From contig CBDHFM010000030.1 in the NCBI GenBank assembly GCA_965262505.1, positions 4,526,001 through 4,590,000 of the forward strand: a stretch of DNA of 64,000 nucleotides, in the 5' to 3' direction. Position 1 is the stretch's first letter. Every line of letters begins with the position of its first letter. A program made the translations under genes and the position numbers. Of this stretch, positions 1-7,784 are shown piece after piece. Source of the DNA: JACPPO01 sp965262505 (lineage in GTDB: Bacteria > Acidobacteriota > Vicinamibacteria > Vicinamibacterales > UBA2999). Under the pieces are notes generated by a model. It did not search any database, was not told the origin of the DNA, and was given only the letters and a program-made list of their open reading frames with translations.

Positions 1-84
1 GCCGGCATGGAAGACCTGCTGGGCAAGCGGACCGGCGGCGTCGCGCGTCAGGGAGCGGTTCTGCCCACGCGCTGGATGGAGTAG
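1..84 (+). CDS. C-terminal end of an unidentified protein (partial)
   Basis: An open frame enters from the left edge and ends with TAG at 82-84, giving 27 residues that finish in LPTRWME. It lies 31 bases upstream of folK on the same strand, so it may be the preceding operon gene. The fragment is too short to assign to a family. Confidence 0.5.
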   Translation, partial: AGMEDLLGKRTGGVARQGAVLPTRWME

Positions 85-115
85 CCGCGCGGATTTCGCG
101 TCAAGAGTCACTCGG

Positions 116-595
116 TTGACCTCGATGGTTCCCGTCGCTCTTGCCTTGGGCAGCAACATGGGCGATCGGGAACGTCACCTGCGCTCGGCGCTGACGGAAC
201 TCGCATCCTCGATCGACGACCTGCGTGTCTCGACGCTCCATGACACTGACCCGGTGGGAGTCGGGCGCCAGCCTCGGTTCCTGAACGCCGCCGCGACCGG
301 TCGCACGACGCTTCCGGCCCGCGACCTTCTCACCAGGCTGCTCGTTGTCGAACAGCATTTCGGCCGTACGCGCCCGCGGCCTGGCGCGCCGCGGACGCTC
401 GACCTCGATCTGATTCTGTACGGTAACCAGATCATCGACGAGCCGGACCTCAGCGTCCCGCATCCCCGCCTGCGCGAACGCCTGTTTGTGCTCGAGCCGC
501 TGGCCGAGATTGCTTCGGACTGGGTGGATCCCGTGACGGGACGAACGGTAGGGGAGCTGCTGGACAGGCTTCGTAGCCCACGAGACGACAGGTAA
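116..595 (+). CDS. folK: 2-amino-4-hydroxy-6-hydroxymethyldihydropteridine diphosphokinase
   Basis: Transfers pyrophosphate from ATP to 6-hydroxymethyl-dihydropterin in cytosolic folate synthesis. The protein of about 159 residues shows the family signatures in order: LGSNMGDR near residues 11-18, QPRFLNAA near 51-58, the GAPRTLDLDLILY signature near 89-101 and VPHPRLRERLFVLEPL near 113-128. Length is normal for the family. The frame opens at TTG (116); an in-frame ATG at 125 is an equally good start, since LALGSN still follows closely. The TAA stop lies inside a palindromic repeat (594-648). No other folate gene is next to it. Confidence 0.93.
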   Translation: MTSMVPVALALGSNMGDRERHLRSALTELASSIDDLRVSTLHDTDPVGVGRQPRFLNAAATGRTTLPARDLLTRLLVVEQHFGRTRPRPGAPRTLDLDLILYGNQIIDEPDLSVPHPRLRERLFVLEPLAEIASDWVDPVTGRTVGELLDRLRSPRDDR

Positions 596-648
596 AACCG
601 CTTTCACAATCCGCGGCCACCCGCAGCGACGTTATGAAACCGGTTCTA
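594..648. repeat. Short copy of a dispersed palindromic element
   Basis: This 55-base unit begins at the folK stop codon. Its outer ends are imperfect inverted repeats (AAAACCGCTTTCAC on the left; GTTATGAAACCGGTTCTA on the right) around a core reading CCGCGGCCACCCGC. The reverse complement of its core and right end matches the left half of the longer element at 14901-14986. It could fold as an RNA hairpin downstream of folK. Confidence 0.7.
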
Positions 649-663
649 GGGAAAAGGCGGCCC

Positions 664-1095
664 TTAGCGTTGGCGCCGGCTGGACCCCCGCTCCCGGTTG
701 CGCTCGTCGGCAAGAGCCGTGAACATGGCCCACTGGTCGGTGGTCAGGCTCCTCCGCATGCGAAGCAGCATGACGGTGCGCGTCTTGTTCAGCTCGGCCC
801 TGGCCGTCTCCACGATCCCGACGTACTCCAGGACCGAGGCGTCGTCGCCGTTCTCGACGAGACGGTCGAATTCATCTTCAGCCCTGTCGAGGGCCCGCAT
901 CCGCTGCCGGAGCGTCGGCTGGGTCTTCTGGAAGATCTCTTCGAGACGGGTGCTCTGCTCGGGGGTCAGACTGAGTTCACTCTGGAACCGCTCGTTCTGC
1001 CACCACTTGCCGCGCTGAGCGAGAGCCGGAGCCGCGCAAAAGGCCAGGAGCACGACCACGGCCGCGCCGCGGAAGGAGGTTCGTGAGACTTTCAT
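664..1095 (-). CDS. Spy/CpxP-like periplasmic LTxxQ-motif protein
   Basis: A small exported helical protein. The ATG at 1095 begins MKVSRTSFRG, followed by a signal peptide whose hydrophobic core VVVLLAFCAAPALA ends in an AxA cleavage site. The mature part carries two LTxxQ-type motifs, SLTPEQ and SLTTDQ, separated by charged helices, as in the Spy/CpxP superfamily of envelope stress chaperones and metal-resistance proteins. A TTG six codons upstream would only add residues before the signal peptide. The exact role (chaperone or metal sensor) cannot be read from sequence. It stands alone, about 240 bases from ispH. Confidence 0.75.
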   Translation of the reverse strand: MKVSRTSFRGAAVVVLLAFCAAPALAQRGKWWQNERFQSELSLTPEQSTRLEEIFQKTQPTLRQRMRALDRAEDEFDRLVENGDDASVLEYVGIVETARAELNKTRTVMLLRMRRSLTTDQWAMFTALADERNRERGSSRRQR

Positions 1096-1338
1096 AGATG
1101 ACCTGTTTGGCAATACGACCGGCCCACAAGGGTCGTTTACTACTGTAGCTGCAAGTACATACGAATGCCAGGGGCCCCGTCGCGGGTCCCCGAGCCACGC
1201 GGCAGGGAGGGTTCATGAGATGGCCCATGGCGCCGCCCGGCGCCCCGAAAGTGTCTGCAGGCCAGGGCTTATCTGCGTTCCAGGGTGGGGCGGCGAGTTC
1301 CGGGTCACGATCGAACCCGACGCGGGGTCAAAAAAGGC

Positions 1339-2517
1339 CTATGCGTCGTTCGCAAGTACGTCCAGCCGCTGAATCACAGCCCCTACCAGGTTGTCAGGGG
1401 TCGAGGCGCCGGAGGTCAGCCCCATGGTCACGCCGCCACGCGGGAGCCAGCCGGTTGTGGTGATCTCCGTCGGGCTCCCCACGGCTCTATGCCGGACCGT
1501 CTCGGCAGAGACGAGGCTGGTCGGATCGGCGATGTGATACGTCGGCACCCGGCCCCCGCAAATCCGCGCAAGGTTGCAGGTGTTGCTGCTGTTCAGACCC
1601 CCAATCACAATCATCAAATCAACCGGTTGCTCGGCGAGCAGGGCGAGGACCGCATCCTGTCGGTCCTGGGTCGCGCTGCAGATGGTGTCGAAGGCGCGGA
1701 ACCGAAGGGGAAGCTCGACGTCTCCGTAGCGGTCGCGCATGGCCGCCCGGAACATTTCCCCGATCTCGAGCGACTCAGAACTGAGCATCGTCGTCTGGTT
1801 GGCGCAACCCACGCGCTGCAGGTCACGGTCCGGATCGAACCCCGGCGACGCGCAGCGCTCGAAGCGCGCCAGGATCTCGGCGCGGCTGCCGCCGGACCGG
1901 ATGTAGCCGCACACGGTCGCCGCTTCGTCGCGATCAAGAACGACCAGGTATCGGCCGCCACCCGAGTGCAGGGCCTGCGATGCAGTGGCTCTCGTCTCCT
2001 CGTGCCGGTACTTCCCGTGAATGATGGCCGTGAAGCCCTCCTCCGCGTACCGCTTCACGTTTTTCCACACGTTCAGCACCGAGCCACAGGTCGTATCCAC
2101 CAACGTGCAGCCGCGCTGCTGTAGATCGGTCAACAACTCGATCGTGACGCCGAATGCCGGCAGGATCACTACTTCGTCCGGGGTCAGCGTCTCAACCGAC
2201 GCGCCTGCATCACTGAGAAAGCGAATGCCCAGCGCGCGCAGCTCGTCGTTGACGTGCGGGTTGTGAATGATTTCGCCCGTCAGGTAGACGGCACGATCCG
2301 GGAATCGACGGTGCGCCTGATACGCGTAATCGACGGCGCGGTCGACGCCGTAGCAAAATCCGAATTCACGCGCGAGATGGATGGTGAGCCGTCCGGAGGA
2401 GTACCGGAAATCGGCGTTCTTGACTGCGTCGATGAGCTCACTGTGGTAGCTCGCGGCGAGCGTGCCTGCGACCTCGTGCTTCAGGTCGAGGCCTTTGCGG
2501 AAAATCAGCGGTGGCAC
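1339..2517 (-). CDS. ispH: 4-hydroxy-3-methylbut-2-enyl diphosphate reductase
   Basis: Last enzyme of the MEP isoprenoid pathway, reducing HMBPP to IPP and DMAPP with a 4Fe-4S cluster. The cluster cysteines are visible near residues 55 (EFGFCYGVDRAV), 144 (VDTTCGSVLNVW) and 280 (FDTICSATQDRQ). EIIHNPHVN, the NQTTML motif and VIGGLNSSNT are also present. At 392 residues it is the long form seen in cyanobacteria, plants and some other bacteria rather than the roughly 315-residue E. coli form. The start is GTG at 2517, whose first base is shared with the TAG of the anti-sigma gene (TAGTG), so translation is probably coupled to the upstream sigma/anti-sigma pair. Confidence 0.95.
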   Translation of the reverse strand: MPPLIFRKGLDLKHEVAGTLAASYHSELIDAVKNADFRYSSGRLTIHLAREFGFCYGVDRAVDYAYQAHRRFPDRAVYLTGEIIHNPHVNDELRALGIRFLSDAGASVETLTPDEVVILPAFGVTIELLTDLQQRGCTLVDTTCGSVLNVWKNVKRYAEEGFTAIIHGKYRHEETRATASQALHSGGGRYLVVLDRDEAATVCGYIRSGGSRAEILARFERCASPGFDPDRDLQRVGCANQTTMLSSESLEIGEMFRAAMRDRYGDVELPLRFRAFDTICSATQDRQDAVLALLAEQPVDLMIVIGGLNSSNTCNLARICGGRVPTYHIADPTSLVSAETVRHRAVGSPTEITTTGWLPRGGVTMGLTSGASTPDNLVGAVIQRLDVLANDA

Positions 2518-3101
2518 TACTGCGCCGTAACCTCCCAGACAAGCGGGGTCAAATCGTGGAGCGGCCGCAGCGCGGAGCCGCCCGCACCGTCAATGGCCAC
2601 TTCAAGGCGGCCAAGGAACTCCTCCTCCGACAGGGTCGTCGAGACGGCTTGCACCGTCGGTGCGTCCAGCGCCTGGCCGGCCTGCGAGGTGGGCGACGTG
2701 CCGCCGGTCGGGAGATCGTGCGCGAGGTGTCCAGCCAGCAGGCCAATCACAAGGCCCGCTGCGGCGGCACCCGCGATCCAGCGCATTGCGGGACGGGCCC
2801 GCAGCGGCGTGGGGTCCTGGCCGTGCCCGGCAGGGAAGCTGATGACCCGGCCATGCGGCACTTCCTGTTCGACGCGTTGGAGGATGCGGCCGTGCTGCTG
2901 GCCGAGACGCCCGGGGGTGAAGACGGCATCGGCCTCGGCACGCGCCACGTCAGACACGTCGGCCAGGAGGCGTGCCAGGTTGGCGCGGCGTCCCTCGCAC
3001 AGGTCGCAGCGTTCAAGGTGTTGCTGCTCGAACGCCGCAGGCGCGCGATCCAGGCAGACGTCAACGAGCCGGTCGTCGGATAAGTGCTGGTGACTCATCA
3101 T
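2517..3101 (-). CDS. Putative membrane-anchored anti-sigma factor (zf-HC2-like)
   Basis: The product begins MMSHQHLSDDRLVDVCLD and has an N-terminal HxxxCxxC arrangement (QQHLERCDLCEG), typical of zinc-binding anti-sigma domains. A single transmembrane stretch (WIAGAAAAGLVIGLLAG) sits about two thirds along and is followed by a short extracytoplasmic tail. Its ATG overlaps the TGA of the upstream ECF sigma gene as ATGA, and it overlaps ispH at its own stop. Position and domain order suggest that it holds the sigma factor at the membrane until a signal releases it. The signal is unknown. Confidence 0.75.
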   Translation of the reverse strand: MMSHQHLSDDRLVDVCLDRAPAAFEQQHLERCDLCEGRRANLARLLADVSDVARAEADAVFTPGRLGQQHGRILQRVEQEVPHGRVISFPAGHGQDPTPLRARPAMRWIAGAAAAGLVIGLLAGHLAHDLPTGGTSPTSQAGQALDAPTVQAVSTTLSEEEFLGRLEVAIDGAGGSALRPLHDLTPLVWEVTAQ

Positions 3102-3754
3102 TCTCGCTCCCGATCCAGCAGATCCCGGAGTTTTCGGATGGCTCGAAACAGGTGCACGCGAACCGTCGATTCGCTGAGGCCCAGCGCCAGGCTCACTTCG
3201 CCCGCACTTTGCCCGGCGATCCGGCACAACGCAAAGACGGTGCGCTGTCGCGCGGGCAACTGCGCGACGGCTGCCGCAATCTGCCGCCCCCGCTCGCTGG
3301 CCAACAATTGATCTTCGGGGCCCGCCTGCGGCGCCACCGGCTCGCGTGGCGCTGTCTCGCCCGCCGTCATTGCCGGCAGGACCCAGCGCAGGCGGCGGGA
3401 CCGCGCCTTCCGAAGATCCAGGCACCCGTTCACGAGGATGCGGGTGAACCAGACCTCGAACGACAGTTCCTCGCGGTAGCCGGCGATGTGCGTGAACACT
3501 TTGACGAAGGCGTCCTGTACCGCTTCATCGGCGTCATGCACGTCCCGCAGATAGTGATACGCAATGCAGGCCGCGCGCCGCTGCTGGAGGGTGACAAGAC
3601 CCGAGAATCGTTCCCGAGCCGCGTCCCGCTTTCCAGCGACGACGAGCGCCTTGATCTCGGCCGCGAGCGCGGACTCCTGTGACAGCGCCGCAGACGAGGC
3701 GGGGCCGTCGGCGACAACTGGAGCGCGCGCGCTTTGCAGAGTCGTTCTAGGCAT
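3098..3754 (-). CDS. ECF-type RNA polymerase sigma factor
   Basis: A sigma-70 family factor of 218 residues. Region 2 is recognisable around RDVHDADEAVQDAFVKVF and SFEVWFTRILVNGCLD. Region 4 is the C-terminal helix-turn-helix from QLPARQRTVFALCRIAG to SESTVRVHLFRAIRKLRDLL. An acidic Pro/Ala-rich linker separates them, and regions 1.1 and 3 are absent, as in ECF factors. It is the first gene of an overlapping operon with its anti-sigma partner and ispH, and is divergent from pckA. The regulon is unknown; autoregulation would be typical. Confidence 0.9.
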   Translation of the reverse strand: MPRTTLQSARAPVVADGPASSAALSQESALAAEIKALVVAGKRDAARERFSGLVTLQQRRAACIAYHYLRDVHDADEAVQDAFVKVFTHIAGYREELSFEVWFTRILVNGCLDLRKARSRRLRWVLPAMTAGETAPREPVAPQAGPEDQLLASERGRQIAAAVAQLPARQRTVFALCRIAGQSAGEVSLALGLSESTVRVHLFRAIRKLRDLLDRERE

Positions 3755-3831
3755 CTAATACGGCTGGCGGGCGGACCTGTTTACCCACGCAATCACACTA
3801 TACTCCAGGTGGCGCGCTGGCCAGCGACCGG

Positions 3832-3861
3832 TTGACTTGCCTTGAATTCCGCCGATACGAT
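3832..3861 (+). promoter_or_regulatory. Candidate sigma-70 promoter for pckA
   Basis: TTGACT (3832-3837) and TACGAT (3856-3861) are separated by 18 bases, about 30 bases upstream of the pckA ATG. This is sequence resemblance only. It sits in the intergenic space shared with the divergent ECF sigma gene. Confidence 0.4.
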
Positions 3862-3872
3862 GCCCTCTTCCT

Positions 3873-3913
3873 GATGCCCACACAGTGAAGCGGATGCCCA
3901 CACAAGTAAAGCG
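3873..3913 (+). repeat. 20-base tandem duplication at the pckA start
   Basis: GATGCCCACACAGTGAAGCG (3873-3892) is followed immediately by GATGCCCACACAAGTAAAGCG (3893-3913). Both copies contain an ATG. The upstream ATG (3874) hits TGA after three codons; the downstream ATG (3894) opens pckA. Confidence 0.85.
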
Positions 3914-5492
3914 AGCGCGCAGTCTCGAGGCGATCGGCCTTCTCCCGTCCGGCACGGTCCACTGGAATCTGAGCACCCCGGCGTTGTTGGAGGCGGCGAT
4001 ACGGCGCGACGAAGGCCAGTTCGCAGCGGAGGGTCCGCTGGTCTGCGGCACGGGACAGCATACGGGTCGCTCGCCGAACGACAAATTCGTGGTTCGCGAG
4101 CCTTCGAGCGAAGGGCATATCGACTGGGGCACCATGAATCGCCCGCTCGAGGCCGGCGCCTTCGACGCGCTGCATCGCGACATGGCGGCCTACCTCCAGG
4201 ACAAGGAGCTGTTCGTTCTCGACGCCTGGGCGGGCGCCGATCCCGGGTACCGACTGCCGATCCGGATTGTCAACCAGTTTGCCTGGCACAACGCGTTCGC
4301 GCGGAACATGTTTCTGCCCGAGGACGATCCCGCCAAGCGTGTCGGGCACGTACCGCAGTTCACTGTTGTCGCCGCACCTGATTTCAAGGCCGATCCCGCA
4401 CGTCACGGGTCGCGGTCGGACGTCTTCATTTTTGTGAACTTCGCGAAGCAGCTGGTGCTGATCGGCGGCACGCGCTATGCCGGTGAGATCAAGAAGTCGA
4501 TCTTCACGATTCTCAACTACCTGCTACCGCTGCAGGGCGTCCTCTCGATGCATTGCTCGGCGAACGTTGGCGAGGAGGGCGACACGGCCCTCTTCTTCGG
4601 CCTGTCGGGCACCGGGAAGACCACGCTCTCGAGCGATCCGCAGAGGCAGCTCATTGGTGACGATGAGCACGGGTGGAGCGACCGGGGAGTCTTTAACTTC
4701 GAGGGTGGCTGCTACGCCAAGATGATCAAGCTGTCCACCGAGGCAGAGCCGCAGATCTACGCGGCAACACGCCGCTTCGGCACGATCCTCGAGAATGTCG
4801 TCGTCGATTCCGAGACGCGGGCGCTCGATTTTGATGACGCGTCCTTGACCGAGAATACTCGTGGCTCGTATCCTCTCGAATTCATCGACAACGCCATTCT
4901 GTCCGGCCAGGCGGGTCACCCCAGTAGTATCGTGATGCTCACGGCCGACGCCTACGGCGTGTTGCCCCCGATCGCACGCCTGGGGCCGGACGCGGCGATG
5001 TATCACTTCCTGTCTGGCTACACCGCCAAGGTGGCCGGCACCGAGCAGGGCGTCACGGAGCCGAAGGCGGCCTTCAGTACCTGCTTTGGCGCGCCATTCC
5101 TTCCGTTGCACCCCAACGTGTACGCCAAGCTGCTGGGCGAGAAGATTGCCAAACATAATGCCAGGGTCTGGCTGGTCAACACCGGATGGACCGGCGGTCC
5201 GTATGGCGTCGGGCGGCGCATGGCCATTGCACACACGCGTGCGATGATCGCGGCGGCGCTCGCCGGCCGGCTCGATGACGTGAGCTATCGCAAAGACCCG
5301 GTCTTTAACCTGGACGTGCCGGCGACGTGCCCTAGCGTGCCGGAGGGAGTGCTCGACCCGCGCGGCACTTGGTCCAGCCCGCAGGCGTACGACGAACAAG
5401 CCGGCAAACTGGCCCGCCTGTTCGTGGAGAACTTCAAGATATTCGAGAAGGACGTTGCACGGTCGGTGAAGGAAGCCGGGCCCAGGGTGTAA
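3894..5492 (+). CDS. pckA: Phosphoenolpyruvate carboxykinase (ATP)
   Basis: Decarboxylates and phosphorylates oxaloacetate to PEP with ATP, the entry step of gluconeogenesis. The kinase P-loop GLSGTGKTTLSSD is near residues 236-248. The downstream NFEGGCYAKMIKLS and ENTRGSYPLEFI signatures, the HTGRSPNDKFVV substrate region near residue 50 and NTGWTGGPYGVGRRM complete the ATP-dependent family. The length of about 532 residues is normal. ATG 3894 is preferred; an in-frame GTG at 3885 would add three residues. The gene stands alone, divergent from the sigma gene, and is followed by a heptanucleotide repeat island that may act as terminator. Confidence 0.96.
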   Translation: MPTQVKRARSLEAIGLLPSGTVHWNLSTPALLEAAIRRDEGQFAAEGPLVCGTGQHTGRSPNDKFVVREPSSEGHIDWGTMNRPLEAGAFDALHRDMAAYLQDKELFVLDAWAGADPGYRLPIRIVNQFAWHNAFARNMFLPEDDPAKRVGHVPQFTVVAAPDFKADPARHGSRSDVFIFVNFAKQLVLIGGTRYAGEIKKSIFTILNYLLPLQGVLSMHCSANVGEEGDTALFFGLSGTGKTTLSSDPQRQLIGDDEHGWSDRGVFNFEGGCYAKMIKLSTEAEPQIYAATRRFGTILENVVVDSETRALDFDDASLTENTRGSYPLEFIDNAILSGQAGHPSSIVMLTADAYGVLPPIARLGPDAAMYHFLSGYTAKVAGTEQGVTEPKAAFSTCFGAPFLPLHPNVYAKLLGEKIAKHNARVWLVNTGWTGGPYGVGRRMAIAHTRAMIAAALAGRLDDVSYRKDPVFNLDVPATCPSVPEGVLDPRGTWSSPQAYDEQAGKLARLFVENFKIFEKDVARSVKEAGPRV

Positions 5493-5497
5493 CGATC

Positions 5498-5583
5498 AAA
5501 TCCCAATGACCAACCCCCAAGTCCCAATGCGCATCGGATTCTCGACAGGGGCTTGGGGTTTGGGGTTTGGGGTTTGGGGTTTT
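5498..5583. repeat. Opposed heptanucleotide arrays between pckA and gatB
   Basis: Positions 5498-5532 are five degenerate 7-base units (AAATCCC, AATGACC, AACCCCC, AAGTCCC, AATGCGC). After a spacer of about 15 bases come five regular units with GGGG tracts starting at 5548, 5555, 5562, 5569 and 5576, the last three reading GGGGTTT exactly. The arrays are inverted relative to each other and could pair as a long imperfect hairpin. The G-rich strand could alternatively form a G-quadruplex ending 9 bases before the gatB ATG. Confidence 0.85.
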
Positions 5584-5588
5584 CGTAC

Positions 5589-7025
5589 ATGAAGTACGAG
5601 CCGGTTATCGGGCTCGAGATCCACGCCCAGCTGCGAACGCGCACGAAAATATTCTGCGGCTGCAGCACTGTGTTCGGCGCGGCGCCCAACACCCAGGTGT
5701 GCCCGGTCTGTCTGGGATTGCCTGGCGCGCTTCCCGTTCTCAACCGGCAAGCGGTCGACTACGCTATCAAGGCTGCCCTGGCGCTCGGCTGCGAGGTCCA
5801 GCCGGAGTCGGTGTTCGCCAGGAAGAACTATTTCTATCCGGACCTTCCCAAGGGCTACCAGATCTCGCAGTACGAGCGGCCCCTGGCACTTGGCGGGGGC
5901 CTCGACACCGCCGGAGGCACAACACGCGTCGGCCTCACGCGCATCCACATGGAAGAGGATGCCGGAAAGTCGCTACACGAAGGGTTTCCGGACTCGGACC
6001 GCCGCACGCACGTCGACTACAACCGAAGCGGCGTCCCACTCATCGAGATCGTCACAGAGCCCGACATGCGGTCGGCCGCGGACGCGGCGGTTTTCTTTTC
6101 ACGGCTGCGCGACATTCTCGTCTGGCTCGACGTCAACGATGGCAACATGGAGGAGGGAAGCCTTCGTTGCGACGCCAACGTCTCCGTGCGTCCGGTCGGG
6201 CAGCGCGAATTTGGCACCAAGGCCGAAGTGAAGAATGTCAACTCGTTCCGCTACGTCCAGAAGGCGATCGAGTTCGAGATCGGGCGGCAGATCGACCTCC
6301 TCGAAGGGGGTGGACGGGTCGTGCAGGAAACGCGCCTGTGGGATTCGGCGGCAGGACGCACCTCTTCGATGCGTGGCAAGGAGGAGGCGCACGACTACCG
6401 GTATTTTCCGGAGCCGGACCTCCCACCGCTCGTCGTGACCGCCGAGCGGATCGCAGCGGTGCGTGCCACGATGACCGAACTGCCGGAGGCGCGCCGCCGC
6501 CGGTTCGTGGCCGCGTACGGGTTGCCGGAGTACGATGCGGGCGTGCTCACGCAGTCGGTCGCGCTGGCGGACTACTTCGAGCAGGTCGCCGCCGCCGGCA
6601 ACCCGAAGGCTACCAGCAACTGGGTGATGGGCGAATTACTGCGGACGCTGAACGATCGTGGGAAGACGATCGATGACGTGCTGCTGGCGCCGCGGGCGCT
6701 GGCGGGATTGATCGCCCTCATCGACAGCGGCGCGATCAGTAGCTCGATCGCCAAGGACGTCTTCGCGCAGATGTACGACTCGGGCCGGGCCGCCGAAGAT
6801 ATCGTGGCCACCGACGGGCTGGCGCAGATCGGCGACGAATCGGCGCTTCTGTCGATCGTGCGGGAGGTGATCGGCAGACACGCGGACGCTGTGGCGCAGT
6901 ACCGCGCGGGAAAGACCGCCACGTTCGGTTTTCTCGTCGGCCAGGTGATGAAAGCCAGTAGTGGCAAAGGCAACCCCAAGCTGGTCAACCAGTTGCTCAA
7001 ACGGGAGCTCGATGGTTCCGCCTAG
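5589..7025 (+). CDS. gatB: Asp-tRNA(Asn)/Glu-tRNA(Gln) amidotransferase subunit B
   Basis: The tRNA-binding kinase subunit of the GatCAB transamidosome, which activates misacylated Glu-tRNA(Gln) or Asp-tRNA(Asn) for amidation. The start at ATG 5589 gives MKYEPVIGLEIHAQL, the standard GatB N-terminus. Signatures include NTQVCPVCLGLPGALPVLN, the EEDAGKS motif, DYNRSGVPLIEIVTEPD and EEGSLRCDANVSVRP. The C-terminal helical and YqeY-like domain ends GKGNPKLVNQLLKREL. At 478 residues it is full length. gatA and gatC are not adjacent. No strong AG-rich ribosome site is present; the only G-rich run upstream is the last GGGG of the heptad array. Confidence 0.97.
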   Translation: MKYEPVIGLEIHAQLRTRTKIFCGCSTVFGAAPNTQVCPVCLGLPGALPVLNRQAVDYAIKAALALGCEVQPESVFARKNYFYPDLPKGYQISQYERPLALGGGLDTAGGTTRVGLTRIHMEEDAGKSLHEGFPDSDRRTHVDYNRSGVPLIEIVTEPDMRSAADAAVFFSRLRDILVWLDVNDGNMEEGSLRCDANVSVRPVGQREFGTKAEVKNVNSFRYVQKAIEFEIGRQIDLLEGGGRVVQETRLWDSAAGRTSSMRGKEEAHDYRYFPEPDLPPLVVTAERIAAVRATMTELPEARRRRFVAAYGLPEYDAGVLTQSVALADYFEQVAAAGNPKATSNWVMGELLRTLNDRGKTIDDVLLAPRALAGLIALIDSGAISSSIAKDVFAQMYDSGRAAEDIVATDGLAQIGDESALLSIVREVIGRHADAVAQYRAGKTATFGFLVGQVMKASSGKGNPKLVNQLLKRELDGSA

Positions 7026-7124
7026 GGCAGCTCCAGGCCACCGCGCCTGCATGGCGGGACCGGCCTGGCGTGGTGACCGCACGCCAACCCGCGAAACGGC
7101 TGTGGCGCCCGGTGTGCGGACAAC

Positions 7125-7784
7125 GTGATCGAGACCCATCATCTCTCGAAGTTTTACAGCCGCGGTCTGTACGCGCTGCGCGATCTGTCGCTGACCATCG
7201 CGAAGGGCGAGTTCGTGTTTCTTGCCGGCCCCAGCGGCGCCGGCAAGTCGACGTTTCTCCGCCTATTGCTGATGCAGGAGAGCCCGAGCGAAGGCGAGAT
7301 CTTCGTCAACGGCGACAGTCTGAGTGGGCTCTCGCGCCGCGAAATCCAGGAGTATCGCCGCGGAATCGGGTTCGTCTTCCAGGACTTCAAGCTGATTTCC
7401 ACACGCACCGTTCTTGAGAACGTCTCCTTCGTACCGCAGGTGCTGGGCGAGCCTGGCGCGCAGCGCCGCCGCCGGGCGTTCCAGGTGCTGAAATGGGTCG
7501 GGCTTCAGCATCGCATGAACGCCTATCCCCTCGACCTGTCCGGTGGCGAGCAGCAGCGCGTGGCGATCGCCCGCGCGCTGGTCAACGATCCCGCGCTGCT
7601 GCTGGCGGACGAGCCCACCGGTAATCTGGATCCGGATCTCTCGCTCGAAATCATGAACCTACTTCGCGAGGTCAATGCAGGCGGCACCACCGTCCTCGTG
7701 GCCACCCACGACCGTGAACTGATCCGTCTGGTGGGCCGCCGCACGATTACGCTCGACGCCGGGCGGGTGGTCGAGGTCGCATGA
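7125..7784 (+). CDS. ftsE: Cell division ABC transporter ATP-binding protein FtsE
   Basis: ATPase that drives FtsX to activate septal peptidoglycan hydrolases. Walker A is GPSGAGKST near residues 37-45, the signature is LSGGEQQRVAIARAL, and Walker B is LLLADEPTGNLD followed by ATHD. The Q-loop VFQDFKL and the length of about 219 residues match FtsE rather than general LolD-type ATPases, and the next gene is ftsX-like. The start is GTG 7125. It overlaps ftsX by four bases (ATGA at 7781-7784). Confidence 0.92.
   Translation: MIETHHLSKFYSRGLYALRDLSLTIAKGEFVFLAGPSGAGKSTFLRLLLMQESPSEGEIFVNGDSLSGLSRREIQEYRRGIGFVFQDFKLISTRTVLENVSFVPQVLGEPGAQRRRRAFQVLKWVGLQHRMNAYPLDLSGGEQQRVAIARALVNDPALLLADEPTGNLDPDLSLEIMNLLREVNAGGTTVLVATHDRELIRLVGRRTITLDAGRVVEVA

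Noticed and set aside
5498..5583. CRISPR array
   Set aside because: Units are 7 bases without spacers, and no cas gene is in the window. It is a simple tandem repeat.
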